64,000 bases of DNA from Mucilaginibacter gossypiicola (GCF_900110105.1 NZ_FOCL01000002.1:823620-887619), one strand, 5' to 3'. Counted from the stretch's first letter, positions 51,889-61,814 are shown. Program-made: numbers and translations. The notes: generated by a model not told the origin, from the sequence alone.

Positions 51889-52198
51889 ATCCCCTCTTGA
51901 GAGGGGCTGTTGCATTCTAAATCAATGAGCTTTAAAAATCGCACGGTCGAGCGTCCACGCTCGAGTGTTGGCCCTTTTTGAGCGTCCACGCTCGCGTAAC
52001 AATATAAAAAAGGTAAGCGTGGACGCTTACCGGAGCCATAATTCAAGCGAAAGACGCTTGAACTTGCGACTAAACATTAGAATGCAACAGCCCTGCTCTT
52101 GAGAGGGGCGCAGAGGAATGAGTGGGAGCAGGGGTGTGTTTCTGCAATAAACTTATTAAAGCAGAAACACATCCCTCCACCAATCTCAAGAGGGTAAT
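51889..52198. repeat. Dispersed CCCCTCTTGAGAGGGG palindrome split by a MITE
   Basis: The left block (CCCCTCTTGAGAGGGG) and the right blocks (CTCTTGAGAGGGGCGCAGAG, then CAATCTCAAGAGGG) belong to the same repeat type as 56218-56322. The piece CTCTTGAGAGGGG is present on both sides of the MITE, a possible target duplication. Confidence 0.7.
51904..52093. mobile_element. MITE-like element, 190 bp
   Basis: Perfect 17-bp terminal inverted repeats: GGGCTGTTGCATTCTAA at the left, its complement at the right. Inside are three short palindromes, GAGCGTCCACGCTC at 51949 and 51980 and GTAAGCGTGGACGCTTAC at 52013-52030, plus a TTCAAGCGAAAGACGCTTGAA hairpin at 52042-52062. No ORF. No cognate transposase is visible in the window. 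Confidence 0.8.
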
Positions 52199-52293
52199 CG
52201 CGCATTCCCCCCGCTTTTCCTCTTCCAGGCATTAAATAAAACAGCCGAGGCATTGTAATACCCCGGCTGTTTAATAACATTTAGCCCTAAATA

Positions 52294-54096
52294 TTATTTA
52301 CCCTTCCAAAACTGCAGGTAATGCAAGTTATACCCGCCGTTATTGGCCAGCACTTTTATTTTATTAGCACCCGCTTTTAAAACAATGTTTTTAACCGCAA
52401 TAACCTGCCATTTTTTTAACCCGCCGGTGTTGGGTACTGCCACTTCTTTTGCCTGGGTTGTATTGTTAACCAAAACAGATAGTTTGGCATCGTCGGTAGC
52501 AGAAGCCACTTTTAGGCTTATAGAATATACCCCCGGGGTTTTAACCTGTATAGTATATTGTGTCCATTCACCGGTTTCAATATGGTCAACATAATAGCTG
52601 TTGTATTGGGTAGAGTCTTTACTGATATCAACGCCGTCATTACGGTAAACATGCCCCTTGTTGCCTACACCGGGTTTGCCCGAAGTATGATAGTCGGCGG
52701 TGTCGGTATCAAAATAAGCGTAACCGTTGCGGCCCAGATCATAGTCAACAGCATTGATCACTGTTCCGTTACCAATTTTATTGGCTTTAAATGGCCTGGT
52801 AACCGTTGTGTGCGGCTGCCTGAAAATAGCGTCGATCACATCGTGGTGAATAATGGTATTTTCCAGTTTGGCATAGGTAGCCAGCTCCAGGGTACCGCTA
52901 TATGTATTGCTCTCATTAGGCTTATGCTTGCCGGTGTTGAGGTACCTGGCTACATCATCATAATTTAAATTTGAACGGATTTCCATCGGGTTGTTATTGC
53001 CCAACTTTTTCAACGGCCATAACGACCAGCCAATGTTATTTTTCTCTAACAGGCCAATAGCCTCGGTTATCCAGGTATTTGAGTTTTCGCCGGTTTCGCC
53101 AAGCCATACGGGTATATTATACTGGTCGCGGGTTTTTACGATATGCTCAACAGATTTTTGATCGTTAAAATTCCAGTATTTGTGGAAGCTGAGCACCATG
53201 TTTTTATCCCATTGGGGCAAAATGCTGTTATAGTTATTGCCCCAGCCGTTCCCTTCAATAATGATGATGTGCTTCTTATCTACCTCGCGGATAGCTGCGG
53301 TAATATCAACCATGAGCTTCCTTAACGGCCCATTTGTTTTTTCCTTTAGGCCATTCTTATCATTTTGCGGATCATCAAAGCCCCAGTTTGGCTCGTTGAT
53401 GATATCATAAGCGCCAATATTGGGCTCATTTTTATAACGCTCGGCCAGTTTTCGCCAAAGGGCGATGGTTTTTTGTTTATTGGCTTCGCTGTCCCATAGC
53501 GATGGTTTGTCGGGATCGCGGTCGGAGATATTAAGATCATTGCCTTGTCCGCCGGGAGTAGCATGCAGGTCAAGGATTAAATACATATGATTAGCTTTAC
53601 ACCAGGCCAGCAGATCATCGGTCATTTTAAAGCCCTTATCCAGCCAGGTGTTTTGTCCTGCTACCGGTTCTTTATCAACCGGCAGGGTATACAGGTTATA
53701 ATGCATCGGCAGGCGGATGGAGTTAAATCCCCAACGCTTCATCGAGTCCACATCTATTTTGCGGGTATTATTGGCCAGCCAGGTATCGTAAAACTCTTTA
53801 GTTTCGGCAGGTCCCATTAATTCTTCCAGGCGCTCACGGATGCGGTACTGGCGGCTGTCTTTATTGATGTGCAGCATGTAGCCTTCCTGCAGCATCCATC
53901 CTCCTAAACCCATACCGCGCAGCAATACATTCTGCCCTTTTTCATCAACTATTTTTTTGCCATCGGCTTTTAAAAAGCCTGTTTGCGCATTGCCTTGCAG
54001 TGAGATAAACAAGGCTGGGGCGGCCGCAAGCAATACCTTAATCCCTGCGTTTAACTTTATATTTTTTATTAACGATGTTAACATGTTATTGTACAT
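52294..54096 (-). CDS. Glycoside hydrolase family 5 enzyme with C-terminal CBM6-like module
   Basis: 600 residues. Signal peptide ~1-37 (LLAAAPALFISLQGNA). GH5 barrel ~40-400: acid/base Glu235 in DIINEPNWGF, nucleophile Glu334 in VWLGETGEN, plus DLHATPGGQGND. C-terminal ~430-600 matches a CBM6/35-like beta-sandwich (VINAVDYDLGRNGYAYFDTD). It probably cleaves a beta-glucan. The GH30 gene follows upstream on the same strand 25 bp away. Confidence 0.88.
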   Translation of the reverse strand: MYNNMLTSLIKNIKLNAGIKVLLAAAPALFISLQGNAQTGFLKADGKKIVDEKGQNVLLRGMGLGGWMLQEGYMLHINKDSRQYRIRERLEELMGPAETKEFYDTWLANNTRKIDVDSMKRWGFNSIRLPMHYNLYTLPVDKEPVAGQNTWLDKGFKMTDDLLAWCKANHMYLILDLHATPGGQGNDLNISDRDPDKPSLWDSEANKQKTIALWRKLAERYKNEPNIGAYDIINEPNWGFDDPQNDKNGLKEKTNGPLRKLMVDITAAIREVDKKHIIIIEGNGWGNNYNSILPQWDKNMVLSFHKYWNFNDQKSVEHIVKTRDQYNIPVWLGETGENSNTWITEAIGLLEKNNIGWSLWPLKKLGNNNPMEIRSNLNYDDVARYLNTGKHKPNESNTYSGTLELATYAKLENTIIHHDVIDAIFRQPHTTVTRPFKANKIGNGTVINAVDYDLGRNGYAYFDTDTADYHTSGKPGVGNKGHVYRNDGVDISKDSTQYNSYYVDHIETGEWTQYTIQVKTPGVYSISLKVASATDDAKLSVLVNNTTQAKEVAVPNTGGLKKWQVIAVKNIVLKAGANKIKVLANNGGYNLHYLQFWKGK

Positions 54097-54120
54097 TTAA
54101 TTTTTTTGAAACAGTTCGTA

Positions 54121-55527
54121 CTACCAGATATAAGTTCCTACCGAACCTTTGTCGAGCTTAACAGCCAATATTTTTCCCTGGTATTTAATATTGAAATCCT
54201 GTGCATTATCGCCTGTATTAGCAACGATGAGTACTTTTTTTCCATCTGGGGTTTTAAAAGCCACGTTAGGCAAAGTATCAGAACTGTTTGATGCGATACG
54301 AACCGAACCAGGGCGTACAAATTTGGAAGCATGGGCAACCGAATAGTAAGCCACATTTTTCTTAACCTCATTTTTATCAATGGTAACGGCCCCCTGGCAC
54401 ATCGGGCATCCGCCACGATCAGTATATGGTTTATATTCCGGGTCGGCAGCAAGGTTCCACTCCAGCACGTTGCGGCTCCAGTTGCGGGTAGCACCAATGA
54501 TGAGTCTTTTAACCGGCCATGCGATATTGATGGTGCTTTGGTTCTCGGGCTCAACGGTCATCTGCTCGGTAAAGTAAATGTTTTTATCAGGATGCGCATT
54601 GTGTACATCAGTCAGGGCCGAAATATCGCCGCCGTACAGGTGGAAACCAGATCCATCAACATATTTGCGGGCGGCAGGGTCGTTTAATATCGAGATAGGG
54701 TAGTCGGGCCTGTCGGCATTATGGTCATAAACAATAATTTTTGTTTTGATTCCTGCGGCCTTAAACGCAGGGCCCAGGTTATTTTTAATAAAGTCGGCCT
54801 CATCCGGCGCAACCATCAGCAAGCTGGGGTTATTACCCGGGTGCAATGGCTCGTTCTGAATAGTGATGGCATCAATATTAATCCCGTTAGCTTTCATACC
54901 CTGGATATATTTAACCAGGTATTTAGCATAAACAGGGTAGCAATCGGGTTTCAGCCTGCCGCCGCGGGTATCGTTATTGGTTTTCATCCATGCCGGCGGC
55001 GACCATGGCGAGCCCAGGATCTTAATAGTCGGGTTGATAGCCAATATCTGCTTCATTACCGGGATCACATCGGTTTTATCCGGGCCAAGGTCAAAATGCT
55101 TCAGCGTTGGATCGGTTTGGCCATTGGGCATGTCATCGTACGAAAATACTTTCTCGTTCAAATCCGACGCTCCAATGCTCAGCCTTAAATAGCTGATGCC
55201 AATATCGTTCCCGGTAACGGCAAAAAGGTTTTTAAGTAAAGCGGCACGGCTACCGGCACTCATCCGAATAATGTGCATGGCGCTGCCTCCGGTTAATGCA
55301 AATCCAAATCCATCTATCGGTTGGTAATGCTGCTTATCATCAACAGTAATGGTAGTACCGCCGGCTTCCCCGGTTTTAAAGGTAAGCGGCTCTTTTTGCT
55401 GTTCAAAAAGTACCGACCTATCGGCCTTTGTAAGCCATAAGCTTGCCTTTGTTGTTTGGGCGTTTATTGTTGCCGCCGAACCAAGCAGCAAGGCACCCAA
55501 TAAAATAGATTTAATTTGCGTGTTCAT
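54121..55527 (-). CDS. Glycoside hydrolase family 30 enzyme
   Basis: 468 residues with signal peptide (LLGALLLGSAATINAQ). GH30 (beta/alpha)8 barrel plus side beta domain: acid Glu226 in ITIQNEPLH, nucleophile Glu321 in YFTEQMT, and WSPPAWMKTN. Members act on beta-1,6-glucan, glucosylceramide or xylan. With the GH5-CBM6 enzyme this looks like a small two-gene unit for beta-glucan degradation. No SusC/SusD pair adjacent, so it is not a full polysaccharide utilisation locus. Confidence 0.88.
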   Translation of the reverse strand: MNTQIKSILLGALLLGSAATINAQTTKASLWLTKADRSVLFEQQKEPLTFKTGEAGGTTITVDDKQHYQPIDGFGFALTGGSAMHIIRMSAGSRAALLKNLFAVTGNDIGISYLRLSIGASDLNEKVFSYDDMPNGQTDPTLKHFDLGPDKTDVIPVMKQILAINPTIKILGSPWSPPAWMKTNNDTRGGRLKPDCYPVYAKYLVKYIQGMKANGINIDAITIQNEPLHPGNNPSLLMVAPDEADFIKNNLGPAFKAAGIKTKIIVYDHNADRPDYPISILNDPAARKYVDGSGFHLYGGDISALTDVHNAHPDKNIYFTEQMTVEPENQSTINIAWPVKRLIIGATRNWSRNVLEWNLAADPEYKPYTDRGGCPMCQGAVTIDKNEVKKNVAYYSVAHASKFVRPGSVRIASNSSDTLPNVAFKTPDGKKVLIVANTGDNAQDFNIKYQGKILAVKLDKGSVGTYIW

Positions 55528-55804
55528 GAAACAGAGATTACAGGTATAGTGTTGGTGTAACAGGAATTAATAAGGCTGTTTGAAATTGGATAGGTAAAAA
55601 TATTACTGTTTTTATTAAAACGCCGTAATTAATCGGTTACAAATTCAATAATCAGGTTTTGTAGTGGTTAAGAAGTGGCTTTATGCTTAATTTTTTATTC
55701 GGGGAGCGATATAAAAGCCCGTTTTAAACACAGTAAATTTAATTACCAATTTAAAACATTTGGTTTTATGAAAAGATGTTTATAAATTCACGTACAGCTA
55801 TCTC

Positions 55805-56176
55805 ATGAGTACTTCACACAAAAAGATTGTCATATTTGATGACGACGAGGACATCCTGTCTATTTGCAGTTATATTTTGGAAGAGCAGGGATGGGAAGTA
55901 CATACTTTCAGTGATTGCAATAACATTGTTGAAAAGGTGTCGGGCATTTTACCCGATGTTATCATGATGGATAACTGGATCCCTGATTCGGGTGGGATCG
56001 TAGCCACACAAACCCTCAAAAAAACAGATCTACTTAAAGATATACCCGTAATTTATTTTTCGGCCAACAGCGACATTCAGATCCTGGCCGACCACGCAGG
56101 CGCCCAAACATTTTTAGCCAAACCTTTTGACCTGGAAGACCTGGAAAAAGTGATCAGCACGGTTATTGCAGCGTAG
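55805..56176 (+). CDS. Single-domain response regulator
   Basis: 123 residues, receiver domain only. IVIFDDDEDI supplies the acidic pair, VIMMDNWIPD the phospho-Asp, YFSANSD and FLAKPFD the switch Thr/Ser and Lys. There is no output domain, so it acts by protein interaction in a phosphorelay. No kinase gene is adjacent. Upstream 55528-55804 shows no gene. Confidence 0.9.
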   Translation: MSTSHKKIVIFDDDEDILSICSYILEEQGWEVHTFSDCNNIVEKVSGILPDVIMMDNWIPDSGGIVATQTLKKTDLLKDIPVIYFSANSDIQILADHAGAQTFLAKPFDLEDLEKVISTVIAA

Positions 56177-56217
56177 GTTAGGAAAAGTCTAAGAAGAAAA
56201 AAGCGTGGGCTTGTGCG

Positions 56218-56322
56218 ATTCCCCTCTTGAGAGAGAGGTGTGTTTCCGCTTTGATATTCCAATCGCAGAAACACACCTCTGCTACCGCTCGTTCCTTCGC
56301 GCCCCCTCTCGAGAGGGGAATT
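56218..56322. repeat. Dispersed palindromic repeat, family E-like (CCCCTCTTGAGAG)
   Basis: ATTCCCCTCTTGAGAGAGAG at the left and CTCTCGAGAGGGGAAT at the right; a TGTGTTTCCGC / GCAGAAACACA stem inside. Same type as the repeat split by the MITE at 51889-52198. Confidence 0.8.
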
Positions 56323-56363
56323 AAAAAAACTTTTCCGAACAATTTTTTGGCTTATTCCTCTAT

Positions 56364-57941
56364 TTATTTCTCCTCAAACGATGCCAGCAGGTTCACATTC
56401 GGATCGATCTTAACATCGGCAGGCTTAGCTTTTACTTTGAACTTTACTGTTGCCGATTTTTCTTTCACCGGCACGGTCAGCAATTGTCCGTCAACAGCAA
56501 CCTCTAACAACAGGTTGTAAACATATTCCTGGCTCTGAGTTACATTGATAGCGATGGTACTATCTTTTTCGTCATATTTCCAGCTAACGGCCAGGTTGGG
56601 GTGTCCCGCCGTGCGCAGCCATTGGGTAAAAAACTGCTTAAGGTCTTTACCGCTGGTCAGTTCCATAACTTTCCTTAAATCATCGGTATTGGCATTACTG
56701 CCCTGGTATTTGGAATAGTAATTTCTCACTCCCTTCCAAAAAATGTCATCGCCCAGTTTACGCCTTAGCATATGCAGCACCCAGCCACCTTTTTCGTAGC
56801 TGTTGGCATTAAGGAGCTGCATATATTGTGTTTTAACGGCAGTATCAACAACCGGGGTCAATCGTTTTTTTTCAAAATCAAGCACCTTTTTACGGTCGGC
56901 TTTTAAACGCGTTTTTAATGTATCAGCACCGTATTTATTTTCGAGGTAAAGATTGGTCATGTAAGTAGCAAAACCCTCGCTTAGCCAAAGGTGACCGAAG
57001 CTTTTTTCGCTGGCGCCGTCGCCAAACCATTGGTGGGCAATTTCGTGTGCCATCAGTTCCTCTATTTCGGGGCTTTTAACCGATTCTTCAAAGTAGAATA
57101 TCGCGCTGGCATTTTCCATGCCTCCAAAAATAGTTTTCGATTGTACGTTGGCCAGTTTCTCATAGCTGTAGGGGCCAACATTTTTTATAAAGTAGGGGAG
57201 AATATTTTTAGCCACCGCATAACTTTTAAACCCAACCTCCTTGCTTTCAGGAAAAACATAAGTAAAAACCGGGATACCGTTAACATCCCCCGGGCGGTCA
57301 ACAGCAAACTCGGCTACGCCAATAACCATCACTTTGGTTGGCAGCGCAACTGTTTCAACCCAATGGGTTAGTTTCAGGTTGCCGTCGAGCTGCTTTTCTT
57401 CCGTTTGCAAACCGTTTGATACCACCTGGTAATGATCAGGAGCAGTTACAATGAAATCAACCGGTGCTTTATCGGCAATATTATCAACGCAGGGCAGCCA
57501 GTTATGGGCGCGATTAGGCCAGTTATCGCCAAAAAAAGTACGGTGGCCGAAAGCGTTTGTTGATATAATAAGCCCATCAGCCGGCACGCCACTGTAACTT
57601 ATGGTATAATCGCGGGTATTTCCTTTATAAGCGCGCGTGGTTATTTTTAGCTGTTCATCGTCCTGGGTAAATTTTACCGGCTTTCCGTTTTCAGTCACTG
57701 CCGATACCAGCATTCCTTTACCCTCAGCATTCTTTTTTACCAGGTCGAGGTTAAAACCTTCTGCAGCATTCAAAAACCTTACGGTAACTGTAGCTTTTCC
57801 TTCTATATTATTATCGGCATCGTTCAGTTTTAAATCAAACGTATAATGTTTAACATCAACCGGCGCTCCAGGAGCCTGGGCAAAAGATGGTATGGTAAAT
57901 AAGGTTGGTAGTGATAAGAGAACTAAAAATATCCTGCGCAT
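56364..57941 (-). CDS. M1-family zinc aminopeptidase, exported
   Basis: About 525 residues from ATG at 57941 (MRRIFLVLLSLPTLF, signal peptide); the frame also allows a start at 57968. The GGMENAS exopeptidase motif and HEIAHQWFGDG...WLSEGFATY (HExxH-x18-E) are diagnostic. The protein ends soon after the catalytic domain with a short beta domain, lacking the long C-terminal helical domain of aminopeptidase N, as is common in Bacteroidota. It trims peptides in the periplasm. Confidence 0.92.
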   Translation of the reverse strand: MRRIFLVLLSLPTLFTIPSFAQAPGAPVDVKHYTFDLKLNDADNNIEGKATVTVRFLNAAEGFNLDLVKKNAEGKGMLVSAVTENGKPVKFTQDDEQLKITTRAYKGNTRDYTISYSGVPADGLIISTNAFGHRTFFGDNWPNRAHNWLPCVDNIADKAPVDFIVTAPDHYQVVSNGLQTEEKQLDGNLKLTHWVETVALPTKVMVIGVAEFAVDRPGDVNGIPVFTYVFPESKEVGFKSYAVAKNILPYFIKNVGPYSYEKLANVQSKTIFGGMENASAIFYFEESVKSPEIEELMAHEIAHQWFGDGASEKSFGHLWLSEGFATYMTNLYLENKYGADTLKTRLKADRKKVLDFEKKRLTPVVDTAVKTQYMQLLNANSYEKGGWVLHMLRRKLGDDIFWKGVRNYYSKYQGSNANTDDLRKVMELTSGKDLKQFFTQWLRTAGHPNLAVSWKYDEKDSTIAINVTQSQEYVYNLLLEVAVDGQLLTVPVKEKSATVKFKVKAKPADVKIDPNVNLLASFEEK

Positions 57942-58039
57942 AAGCTTCCTGCTGTTTATAATAAACACAACAAAGCTAACAAAAACAGGCTTTTATATCC
58001 ATCACAGTAGCATATAGCTTATCACATTTTTTAACATTG

Positions 58040-58963
58040 CTAAAACGTTACATTAACGCCTGTTGTAAATAAAAAGTAAACACCGTTCATTTTAGTCCCG
58101 GATACGTAATCAACCTGGTTAAACGGCTTGATCAAGTAGGGAGTAAACAGGATCTGCCACTTGTTGATGGTATAAGTTAAAGGCAGCGATCCGCTAAAAG
58201 CAAGCAGCTTGTATTGCCTTACCTCACGCTGGTTTTGTTGCGTTACAGTTTGTGTAATGATAGTTTGTTTTGGCTGGTTAGGAAACAATATATTGATAGG
58301 CGTTTGTTTCTGCGGAACGTCTACCGAGCGAGTTACCTGCGATTCGGTATAATATGTTTGATAAAATGATTGCGTTCCCGCGTAAAGTGTGGCAGTAGGG
58401 GTAATCTTCAGGCCGCCTTTTCTATCTGCACCTGTTTTTAGGGCAAAAATTTCCTTTGATAACTCGGCTGTGTTCACGATGTCATTGCTGTTGTTTTTAT
58501 TGAAACGATAGCTGGCACCTGCCGTAAACTTAACAATATCGTCAGGATTAGCATACAACTGTCCATCGACAGAGGCATTGAAAGAGGAAAGTATGATCGG
58601 GCTGCTTTTGGTGATAAAATATTTAGTGGCCGATACATTGCCTCCATAATACCGTTTTGCATCAAACGTAAAAACATAGCCCGGCGTAACACTAAGCCCC
58701 TCGGTGCCTGATTTGGAACCGTTGAGGTCAAAATAACCGATGGCGCTTACAAAAAGCCCTTGTTTACTCACTAATGTAACCGAAGGAAGAAGGACGGGAA
58801 CGCTGCTCTCATCGCGCCGGCCGGCATAGGTAAGGTTTGACAGGTACTGCAGCCCTGCATTTACAAACAACTCCTTGCTTTTAGTTGAAGTATCTGTTTT
58901 TTGCTGGGCATAAACTGCCGGGTAGGCCAAAACCAGCAGCAGGATAAGTTTAAGTTTTTTCAT
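58040..58963 (-). CDS. Exported beta-strand-rich outer-membrane protein
   Basis: 307 residues. Signal peptide (LILLLVLAYPAVYAQ). Alternating aromatic and polar strands (SVLPSVTLVSKQGLFVSAIG) and a C-terminal strand ending in VNVTF suggest a barrel. No family recognised. Located after an Ala/Thr-rich gene and its terminator. Confidence 0.68.
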   Translation of the reverse strand: MKKLKLILLLVLAYPAVYAQQKTDTSTKSKELFVNAGLQYLSNLTYAGRRDESSVPVLLPSVTLVSKQGLFVSAIGYFDLNGSKSGTEGLSVTPGYVFTFDAKRYYGGNVSATKYFITKSSPIILSSFNASVDGQLYANPDDIVKFTAGASYRFNKNNSNDIVNTAELSKEIFALKTGADRKGGLKITPTATLYAGTQSFYQTYYTESQVTRSVDVPQKQTPINILFPNQPKQTIITQTVTQQNQREVRQYKLLAFSGSLPLTYTINKWQILFTPYLIKPFNQVDYVSGTKMNGVYFLFTTGVNVTF

Positions 58964-58991
58964 GTTTAATGCTGAATAAAATAGTGCGGAT

Positions 58992-59025
58992 AATCAAAAA
59001 GGCCGGAACCGGCCTTTTTGATTTT
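58992..59025. terminator. Terminator between two minus-strand genes
   Basis: AAAAAGGCCGGAACCGGCCTTTTT has a 9-bp stem, flanked by A and T runs. Ends the 59043-59786 transcript. Confidence 0.87.
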
Positions 59026-59042
59026 ATATATGTTTAACGCTG

Positions 59043-59786
59043 TTATTGCTTAGCTACGCTCAGTTTTGATGTGCTACGGCCCGAAGTTTTTACAGAGACA
59101 CTTTTTTTGCCTGCCTTTACAGTTGTGCCTGAAGTGCTGCTGCCTGCTGTAGAAGCGTTTATCTTTTTAGCGCTAACAGCTGCATTACCGGTGCTGTTTA
59201 GGTTGGCCGAAGAGCTTACACTTACTTTTTTGCTAACAGCATTTACGCCGTTACCAGCAGTTACTGCTGTTTTACAGGCTGTTGTGGTAACACCGGTCCT
59301 CAAAGCGGCAGCATTGCTGTTTATTTTTTCGGCAGTATTGGCGGTGACACTTTCGGTTGTGGTGAGGGCTTTTTCGCCGGTTGCTGTTACTCCGGCTGTA
59401 TTTAAATTGCCTGTAGCAGCGGTATTGCTGCTAACACCCGCCTGCGCTGCTGTTGTACCGGCAGTAGCATTTACGGTTGATGCAGCATTACCGCTAACAT
59501 TAGCAGCTTGATTTGATGCCACGCCTGTTACAGCCTGATTGGTTGTAGTTTGTGCTTGTGCAGCAGTTTTTGCGGCTACATTTTGGGCCTGGGTAGCTGC
59601 CTGATTGGTGGCAGCAGATGTAGTATTCACCGCTTTTTGTGCTATAGATGCGGCATTCACCGTTGGGGTAGCTACGCGGGTTGCTATTTTGGTAGCTGTG
59701 GTAGCACCGATATTAACCTGTGCCGAACTAACTTTAAATGCAAACAATGCCGCGGTAAATAAAACTGGCTTAATTAAATTTTTCAT
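59043..59786 (-). CDS. Exported Ala/Thr/Asn-rich low-complexity protein
   Basis: About 247 residues from ATG 59784-59786 (MKNLIKPVLFTAALFAFKVSS); an ATG two codons upstream exists. After a signal peptide the body is built of short helical repeats with Ala, Thr, Asn, Gln (ATNQAATQAQNVAAKTAAQA) and ends in Ser/Lys-rich segments (SVKTSGRSTSKLSVAKQ). One Cys only. It resembles late-embryogenesis or spacer-like repeats in composition only. No domain known. Confidence 0.7.
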   Translation of the reverse strand: MKNLIKPVLFTAALFAFKVSSAQVNIGATTATKIATRVATPTVNAASIAQKAVNTTSAATNQAATQAQNVAAKTAAQAQTTTNQAVTGVASNQAANVSGNAASTVNATAGTTAAQAGVSSNTAATGNLNTAGVTATGEKALTTTESVTANTAEKINSNAAALRTGVTTTACKTAVTAGNGVNAVSKKVSVSSSANLNSTGNAAVSAKKINASTAGSSTSGTTVKAGKKSVSVKTSGRSTSKLSVAKQ

Positions 59787-59984
59787 GGTCAAATATTTAG
59801 TTACTCATTATGTTTGGTATTGCTTATCTGCATAACCAAACTGTCGTATACACTAAATCAAAGGGAATGCCACTGCCCTGTAAATGACATTTTGATGACC
59901 AATAGAGCTGCAAGGTGTGAAAACATGTGTAAATGTGTATAATAATTTATACACCTGTTCATTTTGTTCACCGCTCTTATTAAA

Positions 59985-60018
59985 CAAAAAACGCTCCTTG
60001 TAAAAATACAGGAGCGTC
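59985..60018 (-). terminator. Terminator of ffh
   Basis: ACGCTCCT and AGGAGCGT pair across TGTAAAAATAC; the A run on the plus strand gives the T run in the minus-strand transcript. Confidence 0.85.
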
Positions 60019-60044
60019 TCAAAACACTTTGTTTGGTGTGTTTA

Positions 60045-61373
60045 TTACATCTTTGGCATCCTGCGCATCATGTTGGCCATAGCTGCCGGGTTGCTCATTT
60101 GCTTCATCACCTTCTTCATGTCGTCAAATTGCTTCATGAGGCGGTTAACTTCCTGTATATCGGTACCCGAACCTTTGGCTATACGGTTACGGCGACTTTG
60201 ATTAATAGTTTCAGGGTTTTCTTTCTCAAACGGGGTCATTGACTGTATAATTGCCTCGATAGCTTTAAATGCATTGTCATCAACCTCAACGTCCTTCATC
60301 ATTTTACCAACACCCGGTATCATGCCCATCAAATCTTTCATGTTACCCATTTTTTTGATCTGTTGGATCTGGCTGTAAAAGTCGTTAAAGTCGAACTTGT
60401 TTTTGCGGATCTTCTTCTGTAGTTCGGCAGCTTCCTTCTCGTCAAACTGTTGTTGAGCACGTTCTACCAACGATACCACGTCGCCCATGCCCAGGATCCT
60501 TGATGCCATACGATCGGGGTGGAAAACGTCAAGCGCTTCCATCTTTTCGCCGGTACCAATAAATTTGATAGGCTTGTTAACAACCGATTTAATAGATAAC
60601 GCTGCACCACCGCGGGTATCACCATCCAATTTGGTTAATACCACACCGGTAAAGTCCAAACGGTCGTTGAACACTTTAGCAGTGTTCACGGCATCCTGGC
60701 CGGTCATGGAGTCAACCACAAACAGGATCTCGTGAGGTTTTACAGCATCTTTTACCTGCTCAATTTCCACCATCATGGCCTCGTCAATAGCTAAACGGCC
60801 GGCGGTGTCAATAATTACCACGTTATTGCCGTTTTGCTTAGCCAGCGCTATACCTTCACGGGCAATAGCAACCGGATCTTTCGACTCGCGGTTTGCATAT
60901 ACCGGGATTCCTATTTGCTGGCCTAATACCTCCAGCTGGTCAATAGCCGCAGGGCGGTAAATATCATCAGCAACCAGTAATGGTTTTTTGTTGCGTTGTG
61001 TTTTTAAGTAATTAGCAAGCTTACCGGTAAAAGTTGTTTTACCCGCACCGTTCAAACCTGCAATTAGAATGATGGTAGGTGTGGCCGGGAAATTCAAATC
61101 AGCAGTGGTACCGCCCATTAATGCCGTAAGCTCATCGTTCATGAGCTTGGTAAGCAGCTGACCTGGCGAAATAGATGTTAATACATTATTACCAAGCGCT
61201 TTTTGCCTCACATCATCGGTAAATGCTTTGGCGGTTTTATAGTTAACGTCGGCATCAAGAAGAGCCTTGCGGATCTCCTTCATGGTTTCGGCCACGTTTA
61301 TTTCAGTAATTGTTCCCTGACCCTTCAGGACCTTGAACGCCCTGTCGAGTTTATCCGAAAGATTTTCAAACAT
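60045..61373 (-). CDS. ffh: Signal recognition particle protein
   Basis: 442 residues. GTPase that binds signal peptides and 4.5S RNA and docks at FtsY. The N-domain (~1-85) and G-domain (~90-295) show the P-loop GLNGAGKTTFTGKL, DTAGRLAID, TKLDGDTRGGAAL and GTGEKMEAL. The M-domain (~300-442) is Met-rich (MKQMSNPAAMANMMRRMPKM) and has the Arg-rich RNA-binding SRRNRIAKGSGT. Confidence 0.97.
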   Translation of the reverse strand: MFENLSDKLDRAFKVLKGQGTITEINVAETMKEIRKALLDADVNYKTAKAFTDDVRQKALGNNVLTSISPGQLLTKLMNDELTALMGGTTADLNFPATPTIILIAGLNGAGKTTFTGKLANYLKTQRNKKPLLVADDIYRPAAIDQLEVLGQQIGIPVYANRESKDPVAIAREGIALAKQNGNNVVIIDTAGRLAIDEAMMVEIEQVKDAVKPHEILFVVDSMTGQDAVNTAKVFNDRLDFTGVVLTKLDGDTRGGAALSIKSVVNKPIKFIGTGEKMEALDVFHPDRMASRILGMGDVVSLVERAQQQFDEKEAAELQKKIRKNKFDFNDFYSQIQQIKKMGNMKDLMGMIPGVGKMMKDVEVDDNAFKAIEAIIQSMTPFEKENPETINQSRRNRIAKGSGTDIQEVNRLMKQFDDMKKVMKQMSNPAAMANMMRRMPKM

Positions 61374-61814
61374 TATATTAAAAAACTTTAATCTTTTTTA
61401 TAAGAATGCAAAGGTATGATTTTGAACTATATTAACTCAATTACTTAGTAGATTAACCTGGGAAATCGCTTTTAAAAACAAAATTATGCAGGAGGCACCT
61501 ACGGAGCCAAATATCTTCTCACTTGCGTAAGCTATAAACATGGTACTCCTACGGAGTTTTGTGAACAGCCTGTAAATACACAACAGGACTATCGCAAAAA
61601 TCTGTAAACTTTTTTTAGGACGAGACGTGCCGTCCAAACTCCGTAGGAGTATCATGTTTGTAGAAAAATGAAACACATGTATTGGCTCCGTAGGTGCCTC
61701 CTTCTTAAAGCAATTTCTCTGTTAGACTAACTTGTACTCCCTTCTAAGTTTATATAAACAAAACAGGCCTCATGTTTATGAAGCCTGCCAATGTTATCAT
61801 ATTTTTTAAATAAG
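61374..61814. repeat. Intergenic region with family B repeat, copy 2 (61491-61702)
   Basis: GGAGGCACCTACGGAGCCAA at the left and TTGGCTCCGTAGGTGCCTCC at the right; inside, ACTCCTACGGAGTTTTG and CAAACTCCGTAGGAGTATCATG form a second pair. Related to the block at 1484-1636 (GGCTCCGTAGGTGCC). The short ORF at 61437-61676 is a repeat translation. No gene otherwise. Confidence 0.82.

Noticed and set aside
59071..59511. 146-codon ORF antisense to the Ala/Thr-rich gene
   Set aside because: Low-complexity codons give open frames on both strands; the minus-strand frame has a signal peptide and terminator.
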